From: UTCHB3 sp964371075
GTDB lineage: Bacteria; Bacteroidota; Ignavibacteria; Ignavibacteriales; Ignavibacteriaceae
DNA length: 64,000 nt
Assembly: GCA_964371075.1 (NCBI GenBank)
Contig: CAYJKN010000005.1
Span: 62,001-126,000, forward strand
Direction of reading: 5' to 3'
Shown here piece by piece: positions 36,113 to 44,314 of the stretch. The translations under genes were made by a program, and so were the position numbers. The notes under the pieces are model-generated. The model was not told the DNA's origin, ran no database searches, and saw nothing but the letters and a program-made list of their open reading frames with translations. Each line of letters begins with the position of its first letter. The first letter of the stretch is position 1.

Positions 36113-37003
36113 TCAGTACTTAATTAAATTTTTAACTGTTTCATCCAGTGATTTATCAACAGACATTGGAGAAATTCCCAGCGACACCAGTCTCGAAATA
36201 TCCAACGAAACATCTTCAACCTGGGGGAGCGTTGGGAAATCTTTCAGGGAACGGATTTCAAGCAGACTTTCATCAAGTCCCGCCTTTTGAACAAATCGAC
36301 TAAAAAGTTGTGCCCGTGAAGTGCGTTCTGCCGATCCAAAATTGAGCAAATTATATTCGTGTTGGGTGGTTATCAGTTTTTTCATCATCCTTGCTGCATC
36401 AAGAATCGATAATGAAGATCTGTATTGATCTTCAAACAAGACAACCTTTTGTCCCGACTTTATCTTGTTATACGCTTCCTGAAAAAAAGATTTCACTTTC
36501 CCTTTAGAAAATCCATACATTAATGCAAGCCGCAATATTAAATAATTATCAGTGGCATCAATTACCGCAGTCTCGCCTTCAAGTTTGGTGGAGGCATAAA
36601 GAGAAAGAGGTTCAAGTTTCCCCTCCTCCTTTAACATTCCCCCTTCACTACCCGAATAAACGAGATCAGTGGAAGTATAGATTATCTTCGTCGAATATTT
36701 TTGGGAAAGTTTTGCAAGTGTTCCTGAAGCAGTAACATTTATAGCTTTAACATCTTCTTCTGTTATCGCCAAAGCATGAGATACAGCCGTAATACCTGCC
36801 AGATGGATTACCAGTTCGGGTGGATAAGTGTTAAAAACAGTATCGAGAGATGAACTCTCCCTTATATCTGTGACAGTATAATCACAGGGAGGGAGGAACA
36901 AAGGAGTATTGTGATAAATTGCATGAACATCGTGGTCTCTTACAAGTTCAGGCAAAAGAGCCTGCCCAAAGAAACCACCTGCTCCGGTTACTATTATTTT
37001 GAT
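36113..37003 (-). CDS. RmlD-like NAD(P)-dependent sugar reductase, ATC start
   Basis: About 297 residues of the extended SDR/RmlD-like family. The Rossmann motif KIIVTGAGGFFGQ reads in frame from 37000, upstream of the first standard start codon (TTG 36955). Tracing the frame back gives no ATG, GTG or TTG before the stop at 37018; an ATC at 37003 stands exactly where the initiator Met of MKIIVTGAGGFFG is expected. Catalytic-type residues: ITAVSHALA, IIYTSTDLVYSGSE and YASTKLEGE (YxxxK). RmlD makes dTDP-rhamnose from the 4-keto sugar, but this could be another sugar-nucleotide reductase. Translation may depend on coupling with the barrel gene, which ends 4 nt upstream. Confidence 0.8.
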   Translation of the reverse strand: MKIIVTGAGGFFGQALLPELVRDHDVHAIYHNTPLFLPPCDYTVTDIRESSSLDTVFNTYPPELVIHLAGITAVSHALAITEEDVKAINVTASGTLAKLSQKYSTKIIYTSTDLVYSGSEGGMLKEEGKLEPLSLYASTKLEGETAVIDATDNYLILRLALMYGFSKGKVKSFFQEAYNKIKSGQKVVLFEDQYRSSLSILDAARMMKKLITTQHEYNLLNFGSAERTSRAQLFSRFVQKAGLDESLLEIRSLKDFPTLPQVEDVSLDISRLVSLGISPMSVDKSLDETVKNLIKY

Positions 37004-37007
37004 TTGA

Positions 37008-37841
37008 CTACCAGCTTATTTTTACACCTGCAATTAAATAATTTACATCGTAACCATCAAATTGATTATGCTGATATCCCAAATTAATTAAAATATCCCA
37101 TGCGGGCCAGTATTCAACTCCTGCTGAAAGCATCATTTTCTGAGTTTCATCCTGATTATATATTGTGAAGAGGTCATTATCGTAATAATAGGCTCTGCTG
37201 CCAATAGACCCTCCAACTTTTGCAACCCACCCCGGAGTGAGCAGATAATTAAATTTCATCCCTACTGAAAAAAGATTTCTTTTGTTTTTTCCACCACTTC
37301 CCATCGCAACAGCATTGTCGGTGGAGAGCATTGTGAATGCAGGACGAAGAGAAAGATACCATGTATATCCACCATAATAGTCGATTCTCGCCAGATAAGT
37401 ATTTACACTTCTCTTTTCGAAACCGTTCAGATAAAGATGATTCACCCCGGCACCAAAATAAAATGCATTCACACGATATAACAGCTCTGCGCTGTAAATA
37501 TTCAGGTAATCATAAGAGATGTAGCCGGTTGTATCATCATACTTTCCCTTTATGTGTCCATAAGATGCCTTCACATATAATGGATCGAAGTTGAGAGTTG
37601 TACCTATTGTACCAAGCTGCTGATTGTAGTTCCACGAACCTGCGTCTTTATTGAGATAGTCATATCCAACGGTAAGATGATGTGTGTAGTTTAGTCCCAG
37701 CGTAACATAGGCTGAACCGGATTTTGAAACAGTACCATTTGAATAACTGCCATAAGTTCCATAAATGGAAGTGTAAACCTGAAGTGAATCAGCATAAATC
37801 CCCGAGAACATAAGAAGTAGAATAAAAGTTAATTTTCTCAT
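37008..37841 (-). CDS. Outer-membrane beta-barrel protein (YaiO-like)
   Basis: 277 residues with a signal peptide (RKLTFILLLMFSGIYA) and aromatic-rich amphipathic strands throughout (AYVTLGLNYTHHLTVGYDYL, YYGGYTWYLSLRPAF), ending NYLIAGVKISW with a C-terminal Trp as in outer-membrane barrels. Size and position after a TPR protein recall YaiO-type barrels, which are often fused to or encoded with TPR domains. It overlaps the TPR gene by 4 nt (ATGA). Predicted role: outer-membrane component of the operon's product; function unknown. Confidence 0.75.
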   Translation of the reverse strand: MRKLTFILLLMFSGIYADSLQVYTSIYGTYGSYSNGTVSKSGSAYVTLGLNYTHHLTVGYDYLNKDAGSWNYNQQLGTIGTTLNFDPLYVKASYGHIKGKYDDTTGYISYDYLNIYSAELLYRVNAFYFGAGVNHLYLNGFEKRSVNTYLARIDYYGGYTWYLSLRPAFTMLSTDNAVAMGSGGKNKRNLFSVGMKFNYLLTPGWVAKVGGSIGSRAYYYDNDLFTIYNQDETQKMMLSAGVEYWPAWDILINLGYQHNQFDGYDVNYLIAGVKISW

Positions 37842-38512
37842 TTAATAAGACCCAACCCCTGAATGGCAAGAGTGTCACCTTTACTTATCATCAAAACATT
37901 ATTGAAGCTTGCCCTGGCTTTATCATTGTAACCAAGTGCATACATTGTATATCCATAAGCGAGGTTCGTCTCATAATCTGAGGGATAAGGATTAAGAACC
38001 TTTTCAAGATAAACTTTCGATTTTTCCCAAAGTGGTTTTGCCTTGTTAAATGATTCCTTAAATTTTTCAAGTCCATTGTAGTAATACATCTGACCCAGTC
38101 TCAGATTTGCCTCTTTGTTGTTTGGATCAAGTTTTAGTATCTGATTGTAGAGTTCCTCAACTTTTGCCCATTGATTGTTTTTTACATAAGGGAGACGCAG
38201 ACCAAGTCTGGCTTCCACACTCGCAGGGCTCAATTTAATAGCCGATTCATAAAATGAAATCGATTTTGTAAACGCTGTATCCTGATAATGAAGATAACCC
38301 AAACGTAGATTCAGCAGATAGTTTGTTTTATTTTGTGCATAAAACTCATCCAAAACAGCGATTGCCTCTTTCACTTTTCCCTCTTTTTCGAGGTCTATCG
38401 ACTGATTAAACGCCCATGTCAGGTCTTTTGGCACCTGTGAGATGATATCAACAGCAAAAAAGCCCATTATTACAACTATTGCCGTTAAACTTAAAGCAGC
38501 AAATTTTTTCAT
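37838..38512 (-). CDS. TPR-repeat protein with signal anchor
   Basis: 224 residues. N-terminal signal or anchor (LSLTAIVVIMGFFAVDII), then about four tetratricopeptide repeats (AIAVLDEFYAQNKTNYLLNL; ISFYESAIKLSPASVEARLG; EELYNQILKLDPNNKEANLR; YETNLAYGYTMYALGYNDKA). Probably periplasmic and used for protein-protein contact. It overlaps the genes on both sides by 4 nt, which is strong evidence for translational coupling with the urea-transporter/M23 fusion and the barrel. Confidence 0.85.
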   Translation of the reverse strand: MKKFAALSLTAIVVIMGFFAVDIISQVPKDLTWAFNQSIDLEKEGKVKEAIAVLDEFYAQNKTNYLLNLRLGYLHYQDTAFTKSISFYESAIKLSPASVEARLGLRLPYVKNNQWAKVEELYNQILKLDPNNKEANLRLGQMYYYNGLEKFKESFNKAKPLWEKSKVYLEKVLNPYPSDYETNLAYGYTMYALGYNDKARASFNNVLMISKGDTLAIQGLGLIK

Positions 38513-40647
38513 CTTGATTCCTCTTCTTTTTTAATTCTTTTAACAAACACTTCTTCTTTATCTCCATTTTTGAAACTGAACCAATCGATGATCCCGTCGG
38601 AATTTATATTAACGGAGGTTTTAAAATCTTTACCGTACCATGAAAAGAGATTTTTGCCATGAAGAAAAATCTCACTCTCGAGAACTATTGAATTTTTTTC
38701 TTCATCTTTTCTGTATCTGAATTTGCCACTTGCCGAAAGTAAACTTCCAAAAAAGATGAAAAATTCGGAGAGATATCTAACAAACCCTGTGGGCAATTCT
38801 GCAACACTATACGAATCTTCCCATTCAAGATCCTCGTGGAAACTTAACGGTGCCTGCATGGCTGCAAGATAAAAATAGTAGAGTGAACAGTTTTTGTTTC
38901 CTGTAAAACTGCTAAAGTAGAAAACTTTGCCTGAGTTGTAAATATATGCAAATCCACCGGCACTCGACTCGATATACTTTGCATTGTAAATATCTATTTT
39001 TACCGTCCACTCTTCATCAATTGTTTTTCCATCCACTTCATACTGAAACCGGAATGATTCCCCAAGTTTAAACTCAAATGCCTTTGCAAGCAGTTTATGT
39101 TTCTCAAGGTTTTGGACAACTGAATTAATGACAGGATAGTCAAATGTTTTAAGCCCCAGCTTGTCATCTCTCTTTTCGAGATAAAATGCAAACGGGAATT
39201 TGTGTGTAAATCCACCAATGGTATCATCGATTTGAAACTGGAAATGAAGGTGTGGATATGGCGATCTACCACTGTTGCCACAGGCTGCAATGATATCCCC
39301 TTTGTCAACTATTTCGCCCTCTTTTACTTTTATTGAACCCGGTTTTAAGTGAGACAGTGCCGAAAAAAGACCTTCACTGTGGTCGATTATTATCGTGTTT
39401 CCCCAGTTTTTTTCGATATTGGCTTCCCCTATTGTATTGTCGGGTATCCCGTCAACAACAGTGACAACCTTTCCTGATAGAGGTGAACAAACGGGCAAAC
39501 CATAACAAAAATAGTCTTCAACCAGATCACCTTCGTTTTCATATTGTTCCCCGTTTTCGGTTAATATAAAATCCCAGGCATAACGCCATTTATCTTTGTG
39601 GGTATATTCTCCGTCGTGCGCCTGCGAAATGGTCCATTCACCCCAAACAGGAAGTTCAGGGAAGAAAAATTTAAAATTCTCAAACCTTGATTGTTTGTTT
39701 TGGTGGAAATAAAGATTCTCTTCGGGTGAGCCGGGTTTAAAGTAGAGCAGAACCAGTTCCGTCTGATCCTTTCGGAACTTCAAACTGTAAATTGTGGCAA
39801 GAGTAATAAAATTGAAAGGCAACACCAAAACCGGAAGACCCGATTTTATCAATAGCACTGAAAAGAATCCCGTAAATATGACAACAAGTGGTGTGGCAAG
39901 CATGGCAAGCATAAAACTTTTCCCCGAGGGGAGGACAAGACTTCCACCAAGTGCAAACGCAGTAAGAATTGAATTAAACCCTACAATTACCATCAAACTC
40001 TCCGCCTGCTCTGGAAGAATCGCCTGAAGAACAAATCCGGAGATCAGGTAAGAAGAGATGCTGAGTACAAAAAGTGCGCGAGAAAAGATTAGAAGTCCAA
40101 CAGCAATCACTATTCCTGTGAGAATATTAGGCTGGAAATAGATGAGCGCAAGCGACTTGAAAAAGTTCTTCACTATCAATGGGAAGAACCCAAACATCTT
40201 CTCATCTGTGATATTCTGAGCGTACTGTAGATCCTGATAGTTCGCAAGAAATATCAAATAGATAAATAGAGAAATTATGAAAGGAAGACTGAGACCCGGC
40301 AGGTTAAAAGTAACTGCGAGATGATTCTCAAGAACTGCTGCTATCAAAAAAGTAATCACAATAAAAAGTGGAATCAACAGAAGGAAGAGGGGCGACAACT
40401 GGTAATAATAGACTGTTGCAGCACCAAACAGAATTCCGTTAAAACCGTAAAATCCTGATTCAATCTTGCTCGTTTCAAACTTTAACAGATGAGCAGAGTA
40501 ATTACTGAGAATTACCCCAAGCAGAGACATCAAACCTATTTTCGGAGATATAAAGGTGGCTGCGAGCACCAGAGCTCCCAGCCACCTTCTGTTCGAAAAA
40601 AGTATCTGTGAATAACTATAAAGGATCGAATTAACAAAAAACTTCAA
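38509..40647 (-). CDS. Urea transporter-M23 peptidase fusion
   Basis: 712 residues. Residues 1-290 resemble a bacterial urea transporter with two homologous halves: about ten membrane helices, GFYGFNGILFGAA at 65-77 and VGFNSILTAFALGGSLVLPS at 222-241. Residues about 335-490 are an M23/LytM peptidase domain with the zinc residues His350 and Asp359 (THKDKWRYAWDF) and His466/His468 (PHLHFQ), preceded by WGNTIIIDHSEGLFSALSHL. The remaining 220 residues are beta-rich and unassigned. All expected M23 zinc ligands are present, so the peptidase may be active. The site of the peptidase (periplasm or cytoplasm) depends on helix count and is uncertain. It overlaps the TPR gene by 4 nt. Confidence 0.82.
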   Translation of the reverse strand: MKFFVNSILYSYSQILFSNRRWLGALVLAATFISPKIGLMSLLGVILSNYSAHLLKFETSKIESGFYGFNGILFGAATVYYYQLSPLFLLLIPLFIVITFLIAAVLENHLAVTFNLPGLSLPFIISLFIYLIFLANYQDLQYAQNITDEKMFGFFPLIVKNFFKSLALIYFQPNILTGIVIAVGLLIFSRALFVLSISSYLISGFVLQAILPEQAESLMVIVGFNSILTAFALGGSLVLPSGKSFMLAMLATPLVVIFTGFFSVLLIKSGLPVLVLPFNFITLATIYSLKFRKDQTELVLLYFKPGSPEENLYFHQNKQSRFENFKFFFPELPVWGEWTISQAHDGEYTHKDKWRYAWDFILTENGEQYENEGDLVEDYFCYGLPVCSPLSGKVVTVVDGIPDNTIGEANIEKNWGNTIIIDHSEGLFSALSHLKPGSIKVKEGEIVDKGDIIAACGNSGRSPYPHLHFQFQIDDTIGGFTHKFPFAFYLEKRDDKLGLKTFDYPVINSVVQNLEKHKLLAKAFEFKLGESFRFQYEVDGKTIDEEWTVKIDIYNAKYIESSAGGFAYIYNSGKVFYFSSFTGNKNCSLYYFYLAAMQAPLSFHEDLEWEDSYSVAELPTGFVRYLSEFFIFFGSLLSASGKFRYRKDEEKNSIVLESEIFLHGKNLFSWYGKDFKTSVNINSDGIIDWFSFKNGDKEEVFVKRIKKEEESR

Positions 40648-40657
40648 ACTGTAATCC

Positions 40658-42019
40658 TTAAATTTTGAACGATTTCAGTTTTTCCGGAAGTTTTTCGTTT
40701 GTCGCAAGATATTCCAGCGATTCAGCTTCACGAATCAATTCAATCGATTTATCCTCCATAATCATCACAACATTTGGTCTCATCTGAATAAATTGCATCC
40801 ATTGGGTCATGTCGTAAGCCCCGACATAATCTATCACCACTTTGTCCCCTTTTTTCATTACGGGAAGGGTGATACTCTCTGCCATTACATCGATATTCAT
40901 ACAAAGGGGACCATAAATTGCGGTCTCTTCTGTCATCATTCCACCATCCTGAGCAGGGGTTATCTGATGTTTGTACCAAAATTTTGTAAATAATAGATTC
41001 ACTCCTGCATCAATTATCATGGCTCTTCTTCCATCAGAAAGCCTCTTCATTGCAAGCACCGTTGAAATAAGGTTGGCTGCATCATCAATAAGTGCCCTTC
41101 CCGTTTCGAGGAAAAGTACAGGCAGTTCATCTTTTGGATAGGGCAATTCCAACAACGAGGTTGTTATCACATCTGCAAACTGTTCAAGTGTTGGGAGGAT
41201 TTGTTCTGCAGGAAGATATTGACCGTTAAGTGTGTTGTTTGAAGGAAAACCACCACCCAAATCGATATAATCAAGAATATGGTCATACTCTTTTTTAAGC
41301 CAACCGGCAAGTTCAACCATTTTGTCAGCAGCGATTTTATAAGCATCAACACTCATCATGTAAGTGCCGATATGAGTATGAAGTCCGGTGAGTTTAAGCC
41401 CCGGAGAAGTCATAATTCTTCTTAATGCCTGTTTAGCTTCCCCATTTTCATAATTGAAGCCAAACCTGTCCCATTTTGGGTAGATTCCCGTGTCCATGTT
41501 CACCCTTATGGCAACAATGGCTTTTTTGTCCAACTCGGCGGCTATTTCGATTATATCATATAATTCATCAAAATGGTCGATGTGAATTTTTGCACCCTCT
41601 GAAATTGCTCTCCGAAGGGCAGGTTTATCCTTGTCGGGACCATTAAAAATGATATGCTCTCCCTTTACTCCAAGTGAACGGGCTTTATCGTATTCAAAAC
41701 CTGACACTACTTCAGCCCAGGATCCTTCCTGATGAAAGACAGAGCAGACAGCATTAAGGTAGTTGGTTTTGTATGACCAGGCAAACTGCACTTTGGGGTA
41801 ACGGGTCTTAAAAATCCTGTTTGCCCTTCTTTGGTTCTCCCTGATTTTTCTTTCAGATATTACAAAAAGAGGAGACCCGTATTGTTGAACGAGATCATTA
41901 ACAGGAATGCCATCAACCTCTGTTCTGGTTGCTGTAGTTGGTCTGGATCCAAATTTATTCATAAATCCGGAGAATTGTTTTAGAACGACGGGGCGTTCAT
42001 ATCTTTTTTTATTTTCCAT
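40658..42019 (-). CDS. Group III PLP-dependent decarboxylase (LysA/ODC-like)
   Basis: 453 residues with the alanine-racemase-type barrel of the diaminopimelate/ornithine decarboxylase group. Seen: PLP lysine in FAWSYKTNYLNAV, HTHIGTYMMS, DLGGGFPSNN (phosphate site), LETGRALIDDA, and the cysteine motif YGPLCMNIDVM. Normal LysA would have a similar size, but the context (ATP-grasp and PqqD-like genes, no lysine genes) argues for a dedicated role in making or tailoring an amino-acid derivative. It overlaps the ATP-grasp gene by 11 nt and is 10 nt from the urea transporter fusion. Confidence 0.87.
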   Translation of the reverse strand: MENKKRYERPVVLKQFSGFMNKFGSRPTTATRTEVDGIPVNDLVQQYGSPLFVISERKIRENQRRANRIFKTRYPKVQFAWSYKTNYLNAVCSVFHQEGSWAEVVSGFEYDKARSLGVKGEHIIFNGPDKDKPALRRAISEGAKIHIDHFDELYDIIEIAAELDKKAIVAIRVNMDTGIYPKWDRFGFNYENGEAKQALRRIMTSPGLKLTGLHTHIGTYMMSVDAYKIAADKMVELAGWLKKEYDHILDYIDLGGGFPSNNTLNGQYLPAEQILPTLEQFADVITTSLLELPYPKDELPVLFLETGRALIDDAANLISTVLAMKRLSDGRRAMIIDAGVNLLFTKFWYKHQITPAQDGGMMTEETAIYGPLCMNIDVMAESITLPVMKKGDKVVIDYVGAYDMTQWMQFIQMRPNVVMIMEDKSIELIREAESLEYLATNEKLPEKLKSFKI

Positions 42020-43055
42020 TTTCTAAAACTCCTAATGTGGAAATTTGGGCAAGTTTTGAGACATCAGCGAGAAGATCCCACGAACATCTGACGAACATTT
42101 TTCCAATTGTGTAGTGGTCGAATGGTTTAATTTTTTCACCAAACGCCATTTTTACCATCGCTGCAGGGAGGTTTTGTCCTGCTCCCGGAGCCAGATATAC
42201 CCAGGCGGGAAACCTGGGATTTATCTCAAGAAGATAATACTCTCCGGTGGTTTCCGACTTCATAAATTCAAGTTCCATTCCACTTTTCCATGAAATCCTG
42301 GAGATCACTTTTTGTGAAATTTCCAACAAAGCAGGTTCCGTAATGGTCACTCCCGACCACCCTTTCCCCTTGTCGGTAATGTAAAGCTTTTTCATCGGGA
42401 CAGCACCGGTCATTCCACCTTCACCATCACCAAGAGCCACTACATTATATTCACTTCCCTTTATATATTCCTGAATTATGATCGGATATCCCCACTTATT
42501 TGCCAGTTTTTTGAAAAAGCCTGTTGCCTCTTCAAAATTGTGTGCAATATAAGCTTCATAAAATATCCCCTTTATCACAACAGGATAGGTGAAGTCGGAC
42601 GGGATCGAATAGAGATCATGAAGAGATGAGGCAAGTGTGTTTTTTGGAACATTTATGCCGTTGGCTTTACAAAAACCAAGCAGTTTGTCCTTCCCCCTGA
42701 TATTCAACTGATCGAGAGTTGGCAGAAATGTTTTTATCCCCAAAGCATTAAGCCTTGATTCAAGTTTCACAAATCCGTATAACTCACTGTCGAGAGTCGG
42801 AATCAACATATCGATTTTTTCGATACTGTGTATGTGGGCAATTCTTTCATAAAGGGACTCAAGTCCGCTCGAGGGATACGGTATCTGATAACATACATCA
42901 GCGGCATTATCCATATATATCCCCGGCTCAAGAGAATCGTAGATAAGTCCAATCAGTTTAAGATCGTCGAATCCTCCCTCTTGAAGACTGCGCATTACCG
43001 GAATCCCGGGACCCGGATTATCAGTGGCATTTAAGCCTGTTACTGCAATTTTCAT
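42009..43055 (-). CDS. ATP-grasp ligase
   Basis: 348 residues. N-terminal Rossmann-like preATP-grasp domain (KIAVTGLNATDNPGPGIPVM), an ATP-grasp core with FTYPVVIKGIFYEAY and IIIQEYIKGSEYNVVALGDG, and metal-binding EYYLLEINPRFPAWVYLAPG. The arrangement resembles carbamoyl-phosphate-synthase/PylC-like amino-acid ligases that form amide or peptide bonds through acyl phosphates. Substrate unknown. Overlaps the PqqD-like gene by 4 nt and the decarboxylase gene by 11 nt. Confidence 0.87.
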   Translation of the reverse strand: MKIAVTGLNATDNPGPGIPVMRSLQEGGFDDLKLIGLIYDSLEPGIYMDNAADVCYQIPYPSSGLESLYERIAHIHSIEKIDMLIPTLDSELYGFVKLESRLNALGIKTFLPTLDQLNIRGKDKLLGFCKANGINVPKNTLASSLHDLYSIPSDFTYPVVIKGIFYEAYIAHNFEEATGFFKKLANKWGYPIIIQEYIKGSEYNVVALGDGEGGMTGAVPMKKLYITDKGKGWSGVTITEPALLEISQKVISRISWKSGMELEFMKSETTGEYYLLEINPRFPAWVYLAPGAGQNLPAAMVKMAFGEKIKPFDHYTIGKMFVRCSWDLLADVSKLAQISTLGVLENGK

Positions 43056-43306
43056 ATCTCTTTAATTAAACCATAAGATAATAATCGATTAATAAAATCT
43101 TCGAAATCGCGTTCGAAGGTTTGTCTGTCCACTTCATAATTTTCAAGTATCTCTTTAAATACTTCCTCGGTGTTCCTTTTTAATCTGATAAGATCAAATA
43201 TTTCTTTCCCGATTTCGTTCAGATTAAATGTTTCACCCGAATTTCCGAGGAAAATAAAACCTGTGTCACTAACAGCCGCATAAGCCGGCACTTCAAACTG
43301 GCGCAT
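43052..43306 (-). CDS. PqqD-like peptide-recognition protein
   Basis: 84 residues matching PqqD/RRE domains: AYAAVSDTGFIFLGNSGETF, then the helix LNEIGKEIFDLI and C-terminal FINRLLSYGLI. PqqD-type domains bind the leader of a ribosomally made peptide and present it to modifying enzymes. No obvious short precursor peptide was found in the intergenic spaces; the T9SS-cargo gene ends only 12 nt upstream. Overlaps the ATP-grasp start by 4 nt. Confidence 0.87.
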   Translation of the reverse strand: MRQFEVPAYAAVSDTGFIFLGNSGETFNLNEIGKEIFDLIRLKRNTEEVFKEILENYEVDRQTFERDFEDFINRLLSYGLIKEI

Positions 43307-43318
43307 ATTTTTTGTCTC

Positions 43319-44155
43319 CTATTTCAATACAATCATTTTTTTGGTGGTCGATTTGCCACCGGAGGTGAGTGTGTATATATAAACACCCGTTGGTACACGG
43401 TTCCCGAGGTTATTTGAACCATCCCATCTGATACTTTGATTCCCTGATGGCAATTCGCCATTCACAAGCGTTTTAACTTTTTCTCCATTAACATCAAATA
43501 TCTCAAGTTTAACTGATGATGTCTCAGAAAGATTAAATTCAATTTTTGTTTCGGGATTAAACGGGTTGGGGTAGTTCTGTTTTAGATTAAAACTGTATTC
43601 AATATTTTGGTCTTTGTTTCCGGTGATCCCTGTGGAATAAACTTCATAATAAAAATTGGCGAAGAGGGGATATTCATACTTGACAAAAATCAACTCAAGT
43701 AAACCGTCATCATTAATATCCGCGAGCGAAGGATAACTGTAATAAAAATTCGTCTCGTTTTTTTCGAATAATGTTGCACCACTTGCAATATCAACAATTT
43801 TAAATGATTGTCTGTAATTGGATGAAACTCCATTATAAGCCAATATGTAAGCATCCACATATCCATTGCCGTTAAGATCTTCACCAAGTGAATAAAGCTG
43901 TGCACCGGCAAGTATCTCGGGAGCTGTAAAAATGTAACTGTATTGTGGCACACCTGAATAACCTGTTTGCATTACATCAAATCGGGTACTGTCAATAGTG
44001 TATAATCTTTTAAGCCACTTGTCACCCTGTTTCTCAAAATCCATCCAACCTGAAAGTTTGGAGTATGAAAAGCCGGGTGAAGTCCATTGTAACTGGAACT
44101 GAGGCAGTAGATTGAATGAAAAAAGGAGAACCAATAACAGCAAATATTTTTTCAT
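43319..44155 (-). CDS. Secreted type IX cargo protein, first gene of the operon
   Basis: 278 residues: signal peptide (KKYLLLLVLLFSFNLLPQ), a region with FG-GAP/EF-hand-like DLNGNGYVDAYIL and DINDDGLLELIFV segments, and a type IX C-terminal sorting domain (LKQNYPNPFNPETKIEF; NGEKVKTLVNG; TGVYIYTL; TKKMIVLK). It should be exported across the outer membrane. It heads the minus-strand operon, 12 nt before the PqqD-like gene; whether it is a substrate of the following enzymes is unknown. Confidence 0.82.
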   Translation of the reverse strand: MKKYLLLLVLLFSFNLLPQFQLQWTSPGFSYSKLSGWMDFEKQGDKWLKRLYTIDSTRFDVMQTGYSGVPQYSYIFTAPEILAGAQLYSLGEDLNGNGYVDAYILAYNGVSSNYRQSFKIVDIASGATLFEKNETNFYYSYPSLADINDDGLLELIFVKYEYPLFANFYYEVYSTGITGNKDQNIEYSFNLKQNYPNPFNPETKIEFNLSETSSVKLEIFDVNGEKVKTLVNGELPSGNQSIRWDGSNNLGNRVPTGVYIYTLTSGGKSTTKKMIVLK

Positions 44156-44236
44156 TTTAATAGCCTTCCATTATATCGTATTTTTGTGATCGGAATAGAA
44201 TTTTTTTACTCTGTCAAATTATCAAATAAAGATGAT

Positions 44237-44244
44237 TAATTTTG
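44237..44244 (+). promoter_or_regulatory. Candidate -7 element for the transglutaminase gene
   Basis: TAATTTTG matches TAnnTTTG, 71 nt before ATG 44315 in the 159-bp gap between two divergent genes. The -33 element is not obvious. The divergent operon must use the same interval in the other direction. Confidence 0.3.
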
Positions 44245-44314
44245 CGCATATATGACAACATCTTCTTAACATTGGTTTAAACTGAATATTTACCCTGATT
44301 TTTTTTGGTCACAA

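Noticed and set aside
36113..36955. RmlD-like gene starting at TTG 36955
   Set aside because: It would lose the Rossmann GxxGxxG motif that reads in frame upstream; the ATC at 37003 is a better start.
40658..42019. Plain diaminopimelate decarboxylase (lysA) of the lysine pathway
   Set aside because: Family match is fair, but the neighbours are PqqD-like and ATP-grasp genes and no lysine gene is near; left as a general group III decarboxylase.
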